64,000 nucleotides of DNA, taken from CAZUQP01 sp964622455 (GTDB taxonomy: Bacteria; Pseudomonadota; Gammaproteobacteria; DSM-16500). Location of the stretch: positions 1 to 64,000 of the forward strand of contig CAZUQP010000018.1 in the NCBI GenBank assembly GCA_964622455.1. Direction: 5' to 3'. Under the pieces are notes generated by a model. That model was not told the origin of the DNA, did not search any database, and saw only the letters and a program-made list of their open reading frames with translations. This document shows positions 35,546 through 44,763 of this stretch, in pieces. The position numbers and the translations under genes are program-made. How positions within the stretch are numbered: position 1 is the stretch's first letter; each line of letters opens with the position of its first letter.

Positions 35546-36859
35546 ATGCAGACCAACAAAGTAAAAACGCTTATTCCCGCCTACAAAGTGGCTGATATCA
35601 ATCTCGCCGACTGGGGCCGTAAAGAAATTAATATTGCTGAAACTGAAATGCCAGGGCTTATGGCATTACGCGAAATGTATGCGGGCAAAAAACCTTTGAA
35701 AGGTGCGCGTATTGCGGGTTGCTTACACATGACGGTTCAAACAGCTGTATTAATCGAAACATTAATTGCCTTAGGTGCTGAAGTACGATGGTCCTCTTGC
35801 AATATTTTTTCAACACAAGATCATGCGGCAGCCGCCATGGCAAAAGCAGGCGTTCCTGTATTTGCGTTTAAGGGTGAAACTGAAGAAGAATACTGGTGGT
35901 GTGTTGAGCAAACCATTATGGCTCCCGGAGGCTTCTGGCCTAATTTAATTCTAGATGATGGCGGCGACTTGACTGCCGTGCTTCATGAAAAATATCCAGA
36001 GCTTTTAAAAAACGTTAAAGGCTTGTCCGAAGAAACAACCACAGGCGTGCATCGTTTATATGAAATGTATAAAGCAGGCAAATTAAAAATGCCTGCCATG
36101 AATGTGAATGACTCTGTCACTAAATCAAAATTTGATAATTTGTACGGCTGCCGTGAATCGTTGATTGATGGCATCAAACGTGCAACTGATGTGATGCTCG
36201 CAGGTAAAATCGCAGTTGTTTGCGGTTATGGCGATGTAGGTAAAGGATGCGCTCAAGCGTTACGCGCTTTTGGCGCAACAGTGTTAATCACAGAAATTGA
36301 TCCCATTTGCGCACTGCAAGCTGCAATGGAAGGCTATCAAGTAGTTACGATGGATGAAGCGGCCTCTAAAGGGAATATTTTTATTACCGCAACAGGAAAT
36401 ATTCATGTGATTACACATGAGCATCTCTTAAAAATGCAAGATCAAGCAATTGTGTGCAACATCGGCCATTTTGATTCAGAAATTGATATTGCTTCTTTGA
36501 AAAGATATCCCTGGGAAAATATCAAACCTCAGGTCGATCATGTGATATTACCCAACGGCAAACGATTAATTGTGTTGGCCGAAGGCCGCCTCGTTAATTT
36601 GGGTTGTGCAACTGGACATCCCAGTTTTGTCATGTCAACTTCTTTTACCAACCAAGTATTAGCGCAGTTAGAATTGTGGCTGCACAGTGAAAAATATCCA
36701 GTCGGTGTTTATGTGCTGCCTAAACATCTAGATGAAATGGTAGCGCGCCTGCACTTGAAAAAATTAGGTGTCAAATTAACTGAATTAACAGAAGAACAAG
36801 CAAAATATTTGAATATTCCGATGAGTGGGCCATTTAAACCGGAACAGTATCGATATTAA
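35546..36859 (+). CDS. ahcY: Adenosylhomocysteinase
   Basis: This 437-residue NAD-dependent enzyme hydrolyses S-adenosylhomocysteine to adenosine and homocysteine. The NAD site GYGDVGKGCAQALR and the C-terminal KHLDEMVARLHLKKLGVKLT are intact. The ATG (MQTNKVKTL) follows GAGG with nine bases spacing; longer upstream frames are out of frame with metK. It is co-transcribed with metK, so SAH recycling is linked to SAM production. Confidence 0.95.
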   Translation: MQTNKVKTLIPAYKVADINLADWGRKEINIAETEMPGLMALREMYAGKKPLKGARIAGCLHMTVQTAVLIETLIALGAEVRWSSCNIFSTQDHAAAAMAKAGVPVFAFKGETEEEYWWCVEQTIMAPGGFWPNLILDDGGDLTAVLHEKYPELLKNVKGLSEETTTGVHRLYEMYKAGKLKMPAMNVNDSVTKSKFDNLYGCRESLIDGIKRATDVMLAGKIAVVCGYGDVGKGCAQALRAFGATVLITEIDPICALQAAMEGYQVVTMDEAASKGNIFITATGNIHVITHEHLLKMQDQAIVCNIGHFDSEIDIASLKRYPWENIKPQVDHVILPNGKRLIVLAEGRLVNLGCATGHPSFVMSTSFTNQVLAQLELWLHSEKYPVGVYVLPKHLDEMVARLHLKKLGVKLTELTEEQAKYLNIPMSGPFKPEQYRY

Positions 36860-36902
36860 AGGCTCTCTTGGGTCACTCATTCATGCAAGGAGATAGTGAA
36901 CT

Positions 36903-38777
36903 ATGACGAAAGCATCTGTATTCATTGAATTCGCGTACGATTTATTAGACACCTCTGCTAAAAAAAAATCATCCGTACTCAAAGATCATCCCCATGTTCC
37001 TTTTCTTCTGGACATTATCAGCCGATGCGAAAATCATCATGCCGTTTTAACAAATGCTCATGAAGAAAAAATTAATCGCGCATTAATGGAAAGTTTTACA
37101 CATCAATTGAGCGCCGAACATCTGCCTAAAGTATTACGCCATTTTGATTTCATTTATTTTGACGCGCACGCTTTTGTTTTACCTTCAGCAAATCAAGAAC
37201 AAGTTGCAGAGTATTTCAATGTTCTAAAAAATAAATTACACCAAGAAAATAAACGCGTCATTTTTGCAATTAATGCATTTCATTTGTTAGAAAAAAACAA
37301 TGCGCCCGCTATATTATTTTTTTATGAAATGATTAAAACACTTTTAACTAATGATCAATGGCGTTTTATTTTTTTTACTTCTCAAAAAAATCTGTTTCAT
37401 CCAATAGATAATTCGTTACTGACTTATTTACCGATGATGACACCCACAACTCAAGAATCACTTTCTTTATTAAAAAGTTATAGAGCCTCTCTTGAAGATT
37501 TTCATCAGGTAATGATTTCTGATGAAACATTTGCGAGCGCCCATTCTTTAGCAGCCCATTATCTTTCTGGAATTGACACTTTTACTCATGCAGTAAAACT
37601 TTTGGACAGCGCAAGTGCGAGAGTAAGCGCCTTGGAACGAGACCATCAAACAGGACACAAACCCATTGTAACGAACCATGCTCTCTTGCACATTATTTCC
37701 AGTTGGACGCAAATTCCTTTAACTCATTTACAAAATAATAAATTTCAAGCAAATAAATTAATAGAAGCTCTTCATCGTCGCGTGTTTGGACAAGATACAG
37801 CGATTCATTTTATCGCCTCCCTCTTGCAAAATGCGTGCCTTAAATTACAAGAAACCCGCGGGCCTTTTTGTCATTTTTTATTTGTGGGGCCTTCCGATGT
37901 CGGTAAAACTGAAACAGCGCATGCATTAGCAGAATATTTATTTGGCCGTGAAGATGCTTTATTGCGAGTGGACTTAACCTACCCATCGCCTTTAAGATTA
38001 AAAGATATTAAAGTGATTTCTCGAGCACATACTAATCGCAATATAGATTTATTAAGTGCAATCGCAGAAACTCCGTATGCCATTATACTGCTTGAAGATA
38101 TCGATCAAATCTCTGAGCAAACGCTCGATTTATTCAAAAATTTGCTGGCTGAAGGATATGCTTTTGATGAGAGTGGCAATCAATATGATTTTCGCCATGC
38201 GACAATTATCATGACAACGCGTTTTAGCGCAGCACATATCCAGCAATTATTCAGTGCTCAAAGTGCGCCAGATGCGACAAAAACGGTTGATTTAATGCAG
38301 CTTGTTTTAAGTGATCACGTGATAGAACCTTCGCAATCCCATCATTCTTTTTTATCGCCCCAAGAATTATCAGAAGAAATTTTACCTAAATTAACTGAGC
38401 ATTTCTCCCCGTTATTTTTACAAAAAGTTAATATTGTGCCTTTTATACCGCTTGATTATCACGCGTTCGAAAAAATAATTCGCACCAAAATAAAAACATT
38501 AACAAAACGTCTTGAGGCCAATCTGTCCATTGAATTAAATTGCTCTCCGGAAGTCATTCAATTTTTAGCCCATGAGTTACTTTGGAAAAAACAAAATAGC
38601 CAATCGTTGAATAAGTTATTAGAACAACATCTTTATACGCCTATTTCTCATGCAATTTTGCTGCACGCTGATGATAAAAATAAATTAAAACGCCTATTGG
38701 TGCGGTTAAACGATTCAGGCCAGCTGCTTCAGTGTGAATTTATTACAGCGAATGAGGCTGCCCTTTACAATTTGTAG
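36903..38777 (+). CDS. Clp/Hsp100-like AAA+ protein with eroded motifs
   Basis: This 624-residue protein aligns by eye to ClpB/ClpA. The first AAA half (residues about 40-260) has lost Walker A and B (IFAINAFHLL in place of FIDExHxL). The second keeps RVFGQDTAI and Walker A GPSDVGKT (about 329-336). Walker B is LLEDID instead of LLDEVE, sensor 1 reads MTTR rather than TSN, and the pore-loop GYVG between them is absent. It may bind ATP but probably does not thread substrates. AAGGAG precedes the ATG. It stands 43 bp after ahcY. A diverged Clp paralogue of unknown use is the safest call. Confidence 0.7.
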   Translation: MTKASVFIEFAYDLLDTSAKKKSSVLKDHPHVPFLLDIISRCENHHAVLTNAHEEKINRALMESFTHQLSAEHLPKVLRHFDFIYFDAHAFVLPSANQEQVAEYFNVLKNKLHQENKRVIFAINAFHLLEKNNAPAILFFYEMIKTLLTNDQWRFIFFTSQKNLFHPIDNSLLTYLPMMTPTTQESLSLLKSYRASLEDFHQVMISDETFASAHSLAAHYLSGIDTFTHAVKLLDSASARVSALERDHQTGHKPIVTNHALLHIISSWTQIPLTHLQNNKFQANKLIEALHRRVFGQDTAIHFIASLLQNACLKLQETRGPFCHFLFVGPSDVGKTETAHALAEYLFGREDALLRVDLTYPSPLRLKDIKVISRAHTNRNIDLLSAIAETPYAIILLEDIDQISEQTLDLFKNLLAEGYAFDESGNQYDFRHATIIMTTRFSAAHIQQLFSAQSAPDATKTVDLMQLVLSDHVIEPSQSHHSFLSPQELSEEILPKLTEHFSPLFLQKVNIVPFIPLDYHAFEKIIRTKIKTLTKRLEANLSIELNCSPEVIQFLAHELLWKKQNSQSLNKLLEQHLYTPISHAILLHADDKNKLKRLLVRLNDSGQLLQCEFITANEAALYNL

Positions 38778-38805
38778 GCCGGCCAAAACTAGAGAGAAAT
38801 TGCGG

Positions 38806-39195
38806 TTAAAACCAATGAAGAGCATGCGCAACAATTCCAAGAGTAGTTGCAAATCCGCCAATCATCCAAAAGAAATTAAACCAAAGACGATTATTAAGGT
38901 CACGCAAGCCCGTTGTCATGTCACTGCGCAAAGAGGTCATATCATTACGTAAAGCAGCAGAAGAGTCTTTTATATCTTGATTTACTTTCTCAAATCTTTG
39001 ATCTATCTTTTCAAATCGTTGATCCATCTTTTCAAATCTTTGATCTATTTTTTCAAATTTACGATCGATGGAATCAAAACGTTTATTTAGTTGTTCCAGT
39101 ACAGAATCAAAACGTTTATCTAACCGTTCCAGTGTTGCATTAGTATGATTAATCGTTGTTTCCAGCACGGCTATTCGTTCATCATTTGATGACAT
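38806..39195 (-). CDS. Coiled-coil protein with C-terminal membrane anchor
   Basis: This 129-residue protein consists of a heptad-repeat coiled coil with repeats FEKIDQR/FEKMDQR (residues about 45-70), then a single hydrophobic segment (WFNFFWMIGGFATTLGIVA) at the C-terminus. The DNA carries matching 21-bp repeats. It resembles small DUF1640-like or hemolysin-XhlA-like membrane coiled coils. GGGG precedes the ATG. The gene converges with the Clp-like gene. Confidence 0.65.
   Translation of the reverse strand: MSSNDERIAVLETTINHTNATLERLDKRFDSVLEQLNKRFDSIDRKFEKIDQRFEKMDQRFEKIDQRFEKVNQDIKDSSAALRNDMTSLRSDMTTGLRDLNNRLWFNFFWMIGGFATTLGIVAHALHWF
38988..39063. repeat. 21-bp repeats encoding heptads
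   Basis: A unit near tcaaatctttgatctat recurs about every 21 bp (roughly three and a half copies), encoding the FEKIDQR heptads of the coiled-coil gene. Length can vary by slippage in steps of one heptad. Confidence 0.6.
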
Positions 39196-39345
39196 GTGAT
39201 CCCCTGACTTTCTTTGCTTCATTTTTTATTATACCCTTTTTTTGATTATAATAGTTTCTACTAGAAAAAATCGATTCAACCATACACACTGATGAATTAA
39301 ACAATATGGATTTTCTTAGCAAATAAAATGGATTTCCAACGATTC

Positions 39346-39372
39346 AAAAGGCAGCTTAAGCTGCCTTTTTTC
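39346..39372. terminator. Intrinsic terminator downstream of the pilin gene
   Basis: aaaaggcagctt (39346-39357) and its exact complement (39358-39369) form a palindrome with T-runs on the plus strand and a shorter one on the minus strand. It probably ends the minus-strand prepilin transcript and could also work for the opposite strand. Confidence 0.7.
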
Positions 39373-39390
39373 TTGTAAAAGATAATCAAA

Positions 39391-39837
39391 TTATTCTAAT
39401 ACTTGAACTACCATTGTTGCAAAACCTGGCCCTGCGGCAGGGCAAAACGCAATGGTAAATTTAGTATTTTGCACTAACAAGCTACGTAACTGAGCGCAAC
39501 CGGTGTTCGGTACACTTGGAATGTTAATGTTATAACCGTTTAATGAGATATTACTAATAGTCATCGCGCCGCCCCATCCAGAATTAGGCAATCGGGCTCC
39601 AGGCAAATAGGCCAGCATGCCGGTATCAACACCCGTCAGTGATCCATTCATAGATAAATAACTTTCTGCTGCAGCAACAATACCAGTCACATTATTAACG
39701 GTTGCCGCTATTTTTTGATTAAGAGATGCTGATTGATAATAACGAATTGACATGACAATAATCATGGCAGCAATAGCGAGTACTAACATGATTTCTAGGA
39801 GGGTTACACCTAGCACTGTTTTGAAAGATTTTCTCAT
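39391..39837 (-). CDS. Type IV prepilin-like protein
   Basis: This 148-residue protein has a type III signal: a basic leader (MRKSFKTVLG), cleavage before VTLLEIMLVLAIAAM with Glu at +5, and a long hydrophobic helix. Two C-terminal Cys (TGCAQL and AFCPAAG) could form the D-region disulfide. The size and short leader are compatible with PilS/PilA-type pilins or a pseudopilin. No other pilus genes lie beside it, so it is an orphan. A terminator lies downstream. Confidence 0.8.
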   Translation of the reverse strand: MRKSFKTVLGVTLLEIMLVLAIAAMIIVMSIRYYQSASLNQKIAATVNNVTGIVAAAESYLSMNGSLTGVDTGMLAYLPGARLPNSGWGGAMTISNISLNGYNINIPSVPNTGCAQLRSLLVQNTKFTIAFCPAAGPGFATMVVQVLE

Positions 39838-39984
39838 AGATCTTCCCCATAAGTCACTGAAAACATTTATGCTAAACTCCTCCTGTCTTTGCGATAGAGG
39901 AAACGTACGTATTCGTCGTTAAAGATTACTATGTCTCTTCAACGTAAGCAATAGCAACAAGCAATTATAAGGATTATAATACAC

Positions 39985-40659
39985 ATGCCAACTACCACTT
40001 CACCCTCTTATGTCGCAATTGATCCGCCCACCACTCCGCCAAAAGCCTGTGTTATTTGGCTGCATGGTCTAGGAGCGGATGGCCATGATTTTATACCCAT
40101 TGTTCCCGAGTTGACCGCTTTAATTCCTCATTCACTTCGCTTTGTTTTTCCGCATGCGCCCTTAATGCCTGTCACCATTAACAATGGCGCTATCATGAGG
40201 GCTTGGTATGATATCGCATCCTTTGAGATTAACCGCCCCGCCGACCATGCCGGGATTAAACAGTCTATCAAAAAGTTACATCAACTTATCGAACAAGAAG
40301 AAAAATCTGGGATCCCCATTGAAAAAATAATTCTGGCAGGATTTTCACAAGGTGCTGTTATTGCTTTAACAGCAGGCCTTACATTTCCTAAGCCCATTGC
40401 AGGTATTATCGCACTGTCAGGCTACCTGCCCCCATTCATATTAACGAGTGAGAGAGTAAAACATACCTCTATTCCAATTTTTCTGGGCCATGGTCAAGAA
40501 GATCCTATTGTTCCCTATGCTCTAGGTGAAATGAGTTATGAAACGCTTAAAAATGAACATTATGAAAAAATAAGTTGGCACCATTATCCAATGCCGCATT
40601 CAGTATGCGCAGAAGAAATTCAGGATATTGCTAAGTGGATAACATGCTTATTTCATTAA
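39985..40659 (+). CDS. Carboxylesterase (alpha/beta hydrolase)
   Basis: This 224-residue serine hydrolase belongs to the phospholipase/carboxylesterase family (EstB-like, related to acyl-protein thioesterases). The N-terminal VIWLHGLGADGHDF oxyanion region, nucleophile GFSQGAV, Asp in GQEDPIVPY and His in MPHSV are all present. It hydrolyses short acyl esters or thioesters; the natural substrate is unknown. It is monocistronic and converges on the outer-membrane protein gene with a 6-bp gap. Confidence 0.9.
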   Translation: MPTTTSPSYVAIDPPTTPPKACVIWLHGLGADGHDFIPIVPELTALIPHSLRFVFPHAPLMPVTINNGAIMRAWYDIASFEINRPADHAGIKQSIKKLHQLIEQEEKSGIPIEKIILAGFSQGAVIALTAGLTFPKPIAGIIALSGYLPPFILTSERVKHTSIPIFLGHGQEDPIVPYALGEMSYETLKNEHYEKISWHHYPMPHSVCAEEIQDIAKWITCLFH

Positions 40660-40665
40660 TAAGGC

Positions 40666-41277
40666 TTAACCAAATATGTAACTCACACCCACTGAATACA
40701 ATTCAAAATTACCGGTATTATTATTGCCTTTTGCTTTTTGCCACTGAGCATTTACATTGTAATTCGACAAAAATGAATAATCAGCGCCCAAGCCGAAATA
40801 ATAACCTGTTGTTCTGTTTTTTCCAGTATTAACAGTCACGTTATTAGCGGTCACAAAACTTTGGTTAGTGATACTCACTTTCGAATTTAAACGCGCAACA
40901 CCTACTTTAGCAAAAAAATTTGCGTTGGTATCTCCTATCGCCAAAATTCCCTTTGCAGCAACGTCATAGGAATAATAATTATTTTTTGCGACTTCTGTTC
41001 CATTGACTTTCGATACTGCTTTGCCATATTGCGTATAGCCAACCTCTGCCGCAAAATAGGGCATAAATTTATACCCAGCATTCAAATTCAAACCAAATCC
41101 ATCGTTTGATAAAGAACCTCCAGTGACATAATTCGCGTTACTTAAGGTTGATTTACCGAGATTACCCTCTAGATACCATCCGAAAGGTACTGGAGGATCT
41201 GCGGCCATACACGTCATCGTGCTCCCTAATAAAACGGTATGTAAGACGGTTAGTAATATTTTTTTTCTTTTCTCCAT
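40666..41277 (-). CDS. Outer-membrane beta-barrel protein
   Basis: This 203-residue protein has a signal peptide (ILLTVLHTVLLGSTMTCMA) and alternating strands typical of small 8-stranded barrels (PF13505-like): GWYLEGNLGKSTLS, FGLNLNAGYKF and YFGLGADYSF. The chain ends VSYIFG, with the aromatic at the penultimate position. It is the first of three barrels encoded here in the same orientation and may bind or permeate small solutes, or serve as a surface antigen. Confidence 0.75.
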   Translation of the reverse strand: MEKRKKILLTVLHTVLLGSTMTCMAADPPVPFGWYLEGNLGKSTLSNANYVTGGSLSNDGFGLNLNAGYKFMPYFAAEVGYTQYGKAVSKVNGTEVAKNNYYSYDVAAKGILAIGDTNANFFAKVGVARLNSKVSITNQSFVTANNVTVNTGKNRTTGYYFGLGADYSFLSNYNVNAQWQKAKGNNNTGNFELYSVGVSYIFG

Positions 41278-41365
41278 AATAACAATTCTCCTAATCTTTT
41301 CTGAGTATTTCTATGATGTTAATTCACACACTGTGACAACGTTGACGAAGGCTGATTGGTTGGAT

Positions 41366-41995
41366 TTAACAAAAATTATAAATAACACCTGCTTTAAATT
41401 GATTGTCCCGCGCAGTTAATTTGGTACCAAATAAAGTCACTGTACGATACGCTGTATAATCATATTCGCCGCGAACAGCCCAATTATTATTAAGATCTGT
41501 TTGCAAACCTAATCCGAGCTGTCCCCCTGTCACATTTGCCTTATCCCATTTAGATGCATAACCAGCCGGTATCACTCCTTGATGCATTTCAAAACGCGAG
41601 CGAATTCCGCTTAACCTCAAAAAAACAAGCGTCGCATTTGCAAATTTATAACCAGGTAACAAACTGGCGCCATAAGTATATCGCATTCTAACTACAGCGC
41701 CTGTTGTTCCAGGGTTAGTGTTAATTTGACGGGTAGGCGTACGTGTTGCAGTTTCAGCACCAAATGCCTCAAGCCCTAAATAAAGCGGGCCTGCAGCACT
41801 CCAGCCTGCGCCCACAAATAAATCACCAAATACCCCTTTGGCTGTTGTATTGGTGCGGGAAGACGTCACATCTTTTATTACCCAACGGCCATAATCTAAA
41901 CCAAGATCGGCGCCTACATAAGGAATAAGCATATCAGCAAAAACACCTGTACTACCGAACATGATGACACTTGCCAGCATTATTTTCTTAAACAT
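41366..41995 (-). CDS. Outer-membrane beta-barrel protein, paralogue 1
   Basis: This 209-residue protein has a signal peptide (MFKKIMLASVIMFGSTGVFA) and barrel strands such as IPYVGADLGLDYG. It shares QLGLGLQTDLNNNWAVRGEY and the following DYT-YR motif with the neighbouring barrel at 42014, indicating tandem duplication. It ends IYNFC. Function as a porin or adhesin is unproven. Confidence 0.75.
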   Translation of the reverse strand: MFKKIMLASVIMFGSTGVFADMLIPYVGADLGLDYGRWVIKDVTSSRTNTTAKGVFGDLFVGAGWSAAGPLYLGLEAFGAETATRTPTRQINTNPGTTGAVVRMRYTYGASLLPGYKFANATLVFLRLSGIRSRFEMHQGVIPAGYASKWDKANVTGGQLGLGLQTDLNNNWAVRGEYDYTAYRTVTLFGTKLTARDNQFKAGVIYNFC

Positions 41996-42013
41996 GCGTC
42001 GACCCCCAAACTA

Positions 42014-42547
42014 CTATTCAAATTTATAAACTAATCCAATGTTAAATGCATCTGATCGCGGAGAAGCACCGCCTACCCTTCGATAGGAAGTATAATCGTA
42101 TTCGCCACGTACATCCCAGTTTTGCGTGACGCTTGTTTGTAATCCAAGCCCTGCTTGGCCGCCTGTGGTTGCATTACTGTTTAAACTGCTAAAGCGCGTT
42201 TTAATGACGCCCAAACGTATAAACATCATCGCGTGATCACTTAACATCAATCCTGGAATAAAACTGAGTCCATAACTATAAGTTGTTCTTAAGCTTACTC
42301 CACCTGGATTATTATTCAATGTGGCTGTGCCTAAATTAGCAAAAATTTCACCCGCTAAATATACATTTTGATCGACAGTTGCACCATAACCGCCCGAAAT
42401 TGTGAAAGGAATGCCTCGATAGTTTGACGTGCCTGCCGTATTATTTGTAAGACCCAAACCAATACCCAAATAGGGAGCAGAAGAAGCAAAGCTAAGAGTG
42501 GAACTCACGGCCAATATTGAACTTGCGATTGCTATTTTTTTTAACAT
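42014..42547 (-). CDS. Outer-membrane beta-barrel protein, paralogue 2
   Basis: This 177-residue protein has a signal peptide (LKKIAIASSILAVSSTLSFA) and barrel strands (APYLGIGLGLTNN). QAGLGLQTSVTQNWDVRGEY parallels the adjacent gene. It ends VYKFE. The ATG was chosen for AGGAG nine bases upstream; a TTG two codons earlier is possible. It is 18 bp upstream of paralogue 1 and likely co-transcribed. Confidence 0.75.
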   Translation of the reverse strand: MLKKIAIASSILAVSSTLSFASSAPYLGIGLGLTNNTAGTSNYRGIPFTISGGYGATVDQNVYLAGEIFANLGTATLNNNPGGVSLRTTYSYGLSFIPGLMLSDHAMMFIRLGVIKTRFSSLNSNATTGGQAGLGLQTSVTQNWDVRGEYDYTSYRRVGGASPRSDAFNIGLVYKFE

Positions 42548-42637
42548 ACCCAATAACTCCTAATATTTTTTATTATTACAATGAAAATCAACGTGGTTAA
42601 TAACACAGTTGCATTAACATTCTCAACAAAAATAATG

Positions 42638-43693
42638 CTAATCTTCTTTCTGTGCTGCATAAGGCACAAACACTTCATTGATTTGTTTGGTCACACGAAT
42701 AAAGGTAGTTCGTTTTGATAATTCTTTTAAACGTTCAGCGCCCACATACGTGCACGTTGAACGAATCCCGCCTAAAATATCCAACACCGTATTTTTAACA
42801 GGGCCGCGGTAAGGTACATTAACAGAGCGTCCTTCGCTTGCCCGATAGTGCGCAACACTGCCATGATGTTTTTCCATTGCTTCTGAAGAGCTCATGCCAT
42901 AAAAACGTTTATATTTTTTACCTTTTTCTTCGATCACATCCCCCAAACATTCATCATGTCCAGATAACATACCCCCCAACATGACAAAATCAGCGCCGGC
43001 TGCAAATGCTTTAGCAACATCTCCCGGTGTTACGCAACCGCCATCCGCACACACATGTCCTCTTAATCCGTGTGCTGCATCTGCGCATTCAATAATGGCA
43101 GACAATTGCGGATAACCAACTCCTGTTTTATCACGCGTGGTACACACAGAGCCTGGCCCAATGCCAATTTTGACAATATCAGCACCCGATAAAACGAGCT
43201 CTTCTACCATCTCCCCCGTCACAACATTCCCCGCCATAATGACTTTGTCCGGATAAGTTTCGCGCAATTTTTCTAAACATTTTACAAAACGTTCCGTATA
43301 ACCATTGGCAACATCCAAACAAATCATCGAAACATTGACGGCATCCGTAATTTCTCTTAAGGTCAAAAAATCTTGCTCTGAGATACCGATGGAAACAAAA
43401 CAAGAAGGCATAGCACTTTGATGTTTCTTAGAAAATGCCTGCCATTCTTTCATGGAATGAAATTTATCCATGGCAGTCAATAAACCATGTTCCGCTAACG
43501 CAGCACCCATTGCAAAAGTGCCTGTATGGTCCATATTGGCCGCAATAATCGGCACACCCTTCCAGACTATTTTTGCATTTCTAAAACGAATTTCACGCTC
43601 TAAGGCCACTTCAGATCTTGATTTTAATACGCTTCGCTTTGGACGAATTAAAACATCTTTAAAATCAAGTTTGACATCGTATTCAATACGCAT
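42638..43693 (-). CDS. guaC: GMP reductase
   Basis: This 351-residue IMPDH-superfamily enzyme converts GMP to IMP with NADPH. The catalytic Cys loop is GIGPGSVCTTRDKTGVGYP, and the phosphate site HVCADGGCVTPGDVAKA follows. It lacks CBS domains, as expected for GuaC rather than GuaB. It stands alone and lies downstream of the rsmB remnant. Confidence 0.93.
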   Translation of the reverse strand: MRIEYDVKLDFKDVLIRPKRSVLKSRSEVALEREIRFRNAKIVWKGVPIIAANMDHTGTFAMGAALAEHGLLTAMDKFHSMKEWQAFSKKHQSAMPSCFVSIGISEQDFLTLREITDAVNVSMICLDVANGYTERFVKCLEKLRETYPDKVIMAGNVVTGEMVEELVLSGADIVKIGIGPGSVCTTRDKTGVGYPQLSAIIECADAAHGLRGHVCADGGCVTPGDVAKAFAAGADFVMLGGMLSGHDECLGDVIEEKGKKYKRFYGMSSSEAMEKHHGSVAHYRASEGRSVNVPYRGPVKNTVLDILGGIRSTCTYVGAERLKELSKRTTFIRVTKQINEVFVPYAAQKED

Positions 43694-43715
43694 GATAAAT
43701 TCCTTATGCTGATCA

Positions 43716-43820
43716 CTAACATTTTCTCAAACATACAAAATAAAAACCATCCATACCATGCATGCCCGGCAAAATTTGCCTGTCTATCTTGAAGGATGAA
43801 TAGTTAGAAATTTTTGTCAT
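43716..43820 (-). pseudogene. Remnant of rsmB (16S rRNA methyltransferase)
   Basis: A 34-codon frame begins with an ATG overlapping the fmt stop (ATGA) and ends with RQILPGMHGMDGFYFVCL. That segment matches the C-terminus of RsmB/Sun proteins (LPG...DGFFYA). The rest of the roughly 430-codon gene is gone. In many gammaproteobacteria rsmB follows fmt directly, so position supports this. The ATG is probably fortuitous. Confidence 0.7.
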
Positions 43821-44761
43821 GTACAGAGCCCAAACATTCTTCCCACTTGAAAATCTTTTTGTCTTGCATTCAACACATCAGAAACAGGCAGCGCGCGCGC
43901 GCCTGGCAATTGGATTTTTTGCACCCTTAAAACCCCTTCCCGAGTGGCAACATCAATTCCTTCCGCTGAAGCACGAATAATCATACCGGGTTTTGCAACG
44001 CATCGCTCATCTAAAACAACCGCTTCCCACACGCGGAGCACACCCGACCATGCAACAGGTTTTGGATTAAAAGCGCAAATTTTGCGATGTAATTCAGCTG
44101 CCTGCGTATTCCAATCTAATTCTGCTTCCTCTTTAGAAATTTTTGCTGCATAAGTTGCAAGTGACGTATTTTGTTTTTCGGGTTTAATTTCAGTTAAAGA
44201 ATCAAGCGTTTTCAATAATGCTTTCGCACCTAACACACAGAGACGATCATGCAAAGTTTCCGCCGTATCATTCAAATGAATGGGACATTCTAATTTGTAT
44301 AACATATCTCCGGTATCCAAGCCCTCATCCATTTGCATAATGGTCACACCCGTCGATGAATCACCTGCTAAAATAGCACGCTGAATGGGTGCCGCTCCAC
44401 GCCAACGCGGCAATAAGGATGCGTGCACATTGATGCAGCCAAATGTCGGTGTTTTTAAAATAGGTAACGGCAATATTAATCCATAAGCAACAACGACCAA
44501 GATATCTGCGGCAAAACCCGCAAGCACTGCCTGTTCATGCGGATCTCTCAAAGTAATCGGTTGATAAATCGGCAATGAATGCTGCAACGCTAACTCTTTC
44601 ACAGGGCTTTTTGTTAACTTCTGTCCGCGGCCTGCTGGGCGATCAGGCTGAGTATACACCGCTTTTACCGTATGCCTCGAATTTAATAATGCAGCTAATG
44701 TATTCACCGCAAAAGATGGCGTACCTGCAAAAATAATAGAGTAAGAATGACTCTCTTTCAC
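43817..44761 (-). CDS. fmt: Methionyl-tRNA formyltransferase
   Basis: This 314-residue enzyme formylates initiator Met-tRNA using 10-formyl-THF. The motif SLLPRWRGAAPIQRAI with catalytic residues, YGLILPLPIL, and the C-terminal OB domain (LHRKICAFNPKPVAW) are present. Deformylase gene def, usually just upstream, is not adjacent; hemY lies 2 bp upstream instead. A truncated rsmB trace follows downstream. The order suggests a rearranged def-fmt-rsmB operon. Confidence 0.94.
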   Translation of the reverse strand: MKESHSYSIIFAGTPSFAVNTLAALLNSRHTVKAVYTQPDRPAGRGQKLTKSPVKELALQHSLPIYQPITLRDPHEQAVLAGFAADILVVVAYGLILPLPILKTPTFGCINVHASLLPRWRGAAPIQRAILAGDSSTGVTIMQMDEGLDTGDMLYKLECPIHLNDTAETLHDRLCVLGAKALLKTLDSLTEIKPEKQNTSLATYAAKISKEEAELDWNTQAAELHRKICAFNPKPVAWSGVLRVWEAVVLDERCVAKPGMIIRASAEGIDVATREGVLRVQKIQLPGARALPVSDVLNARQKDFQVGRMFGLCT

Positions 44762-44763
44762 TT

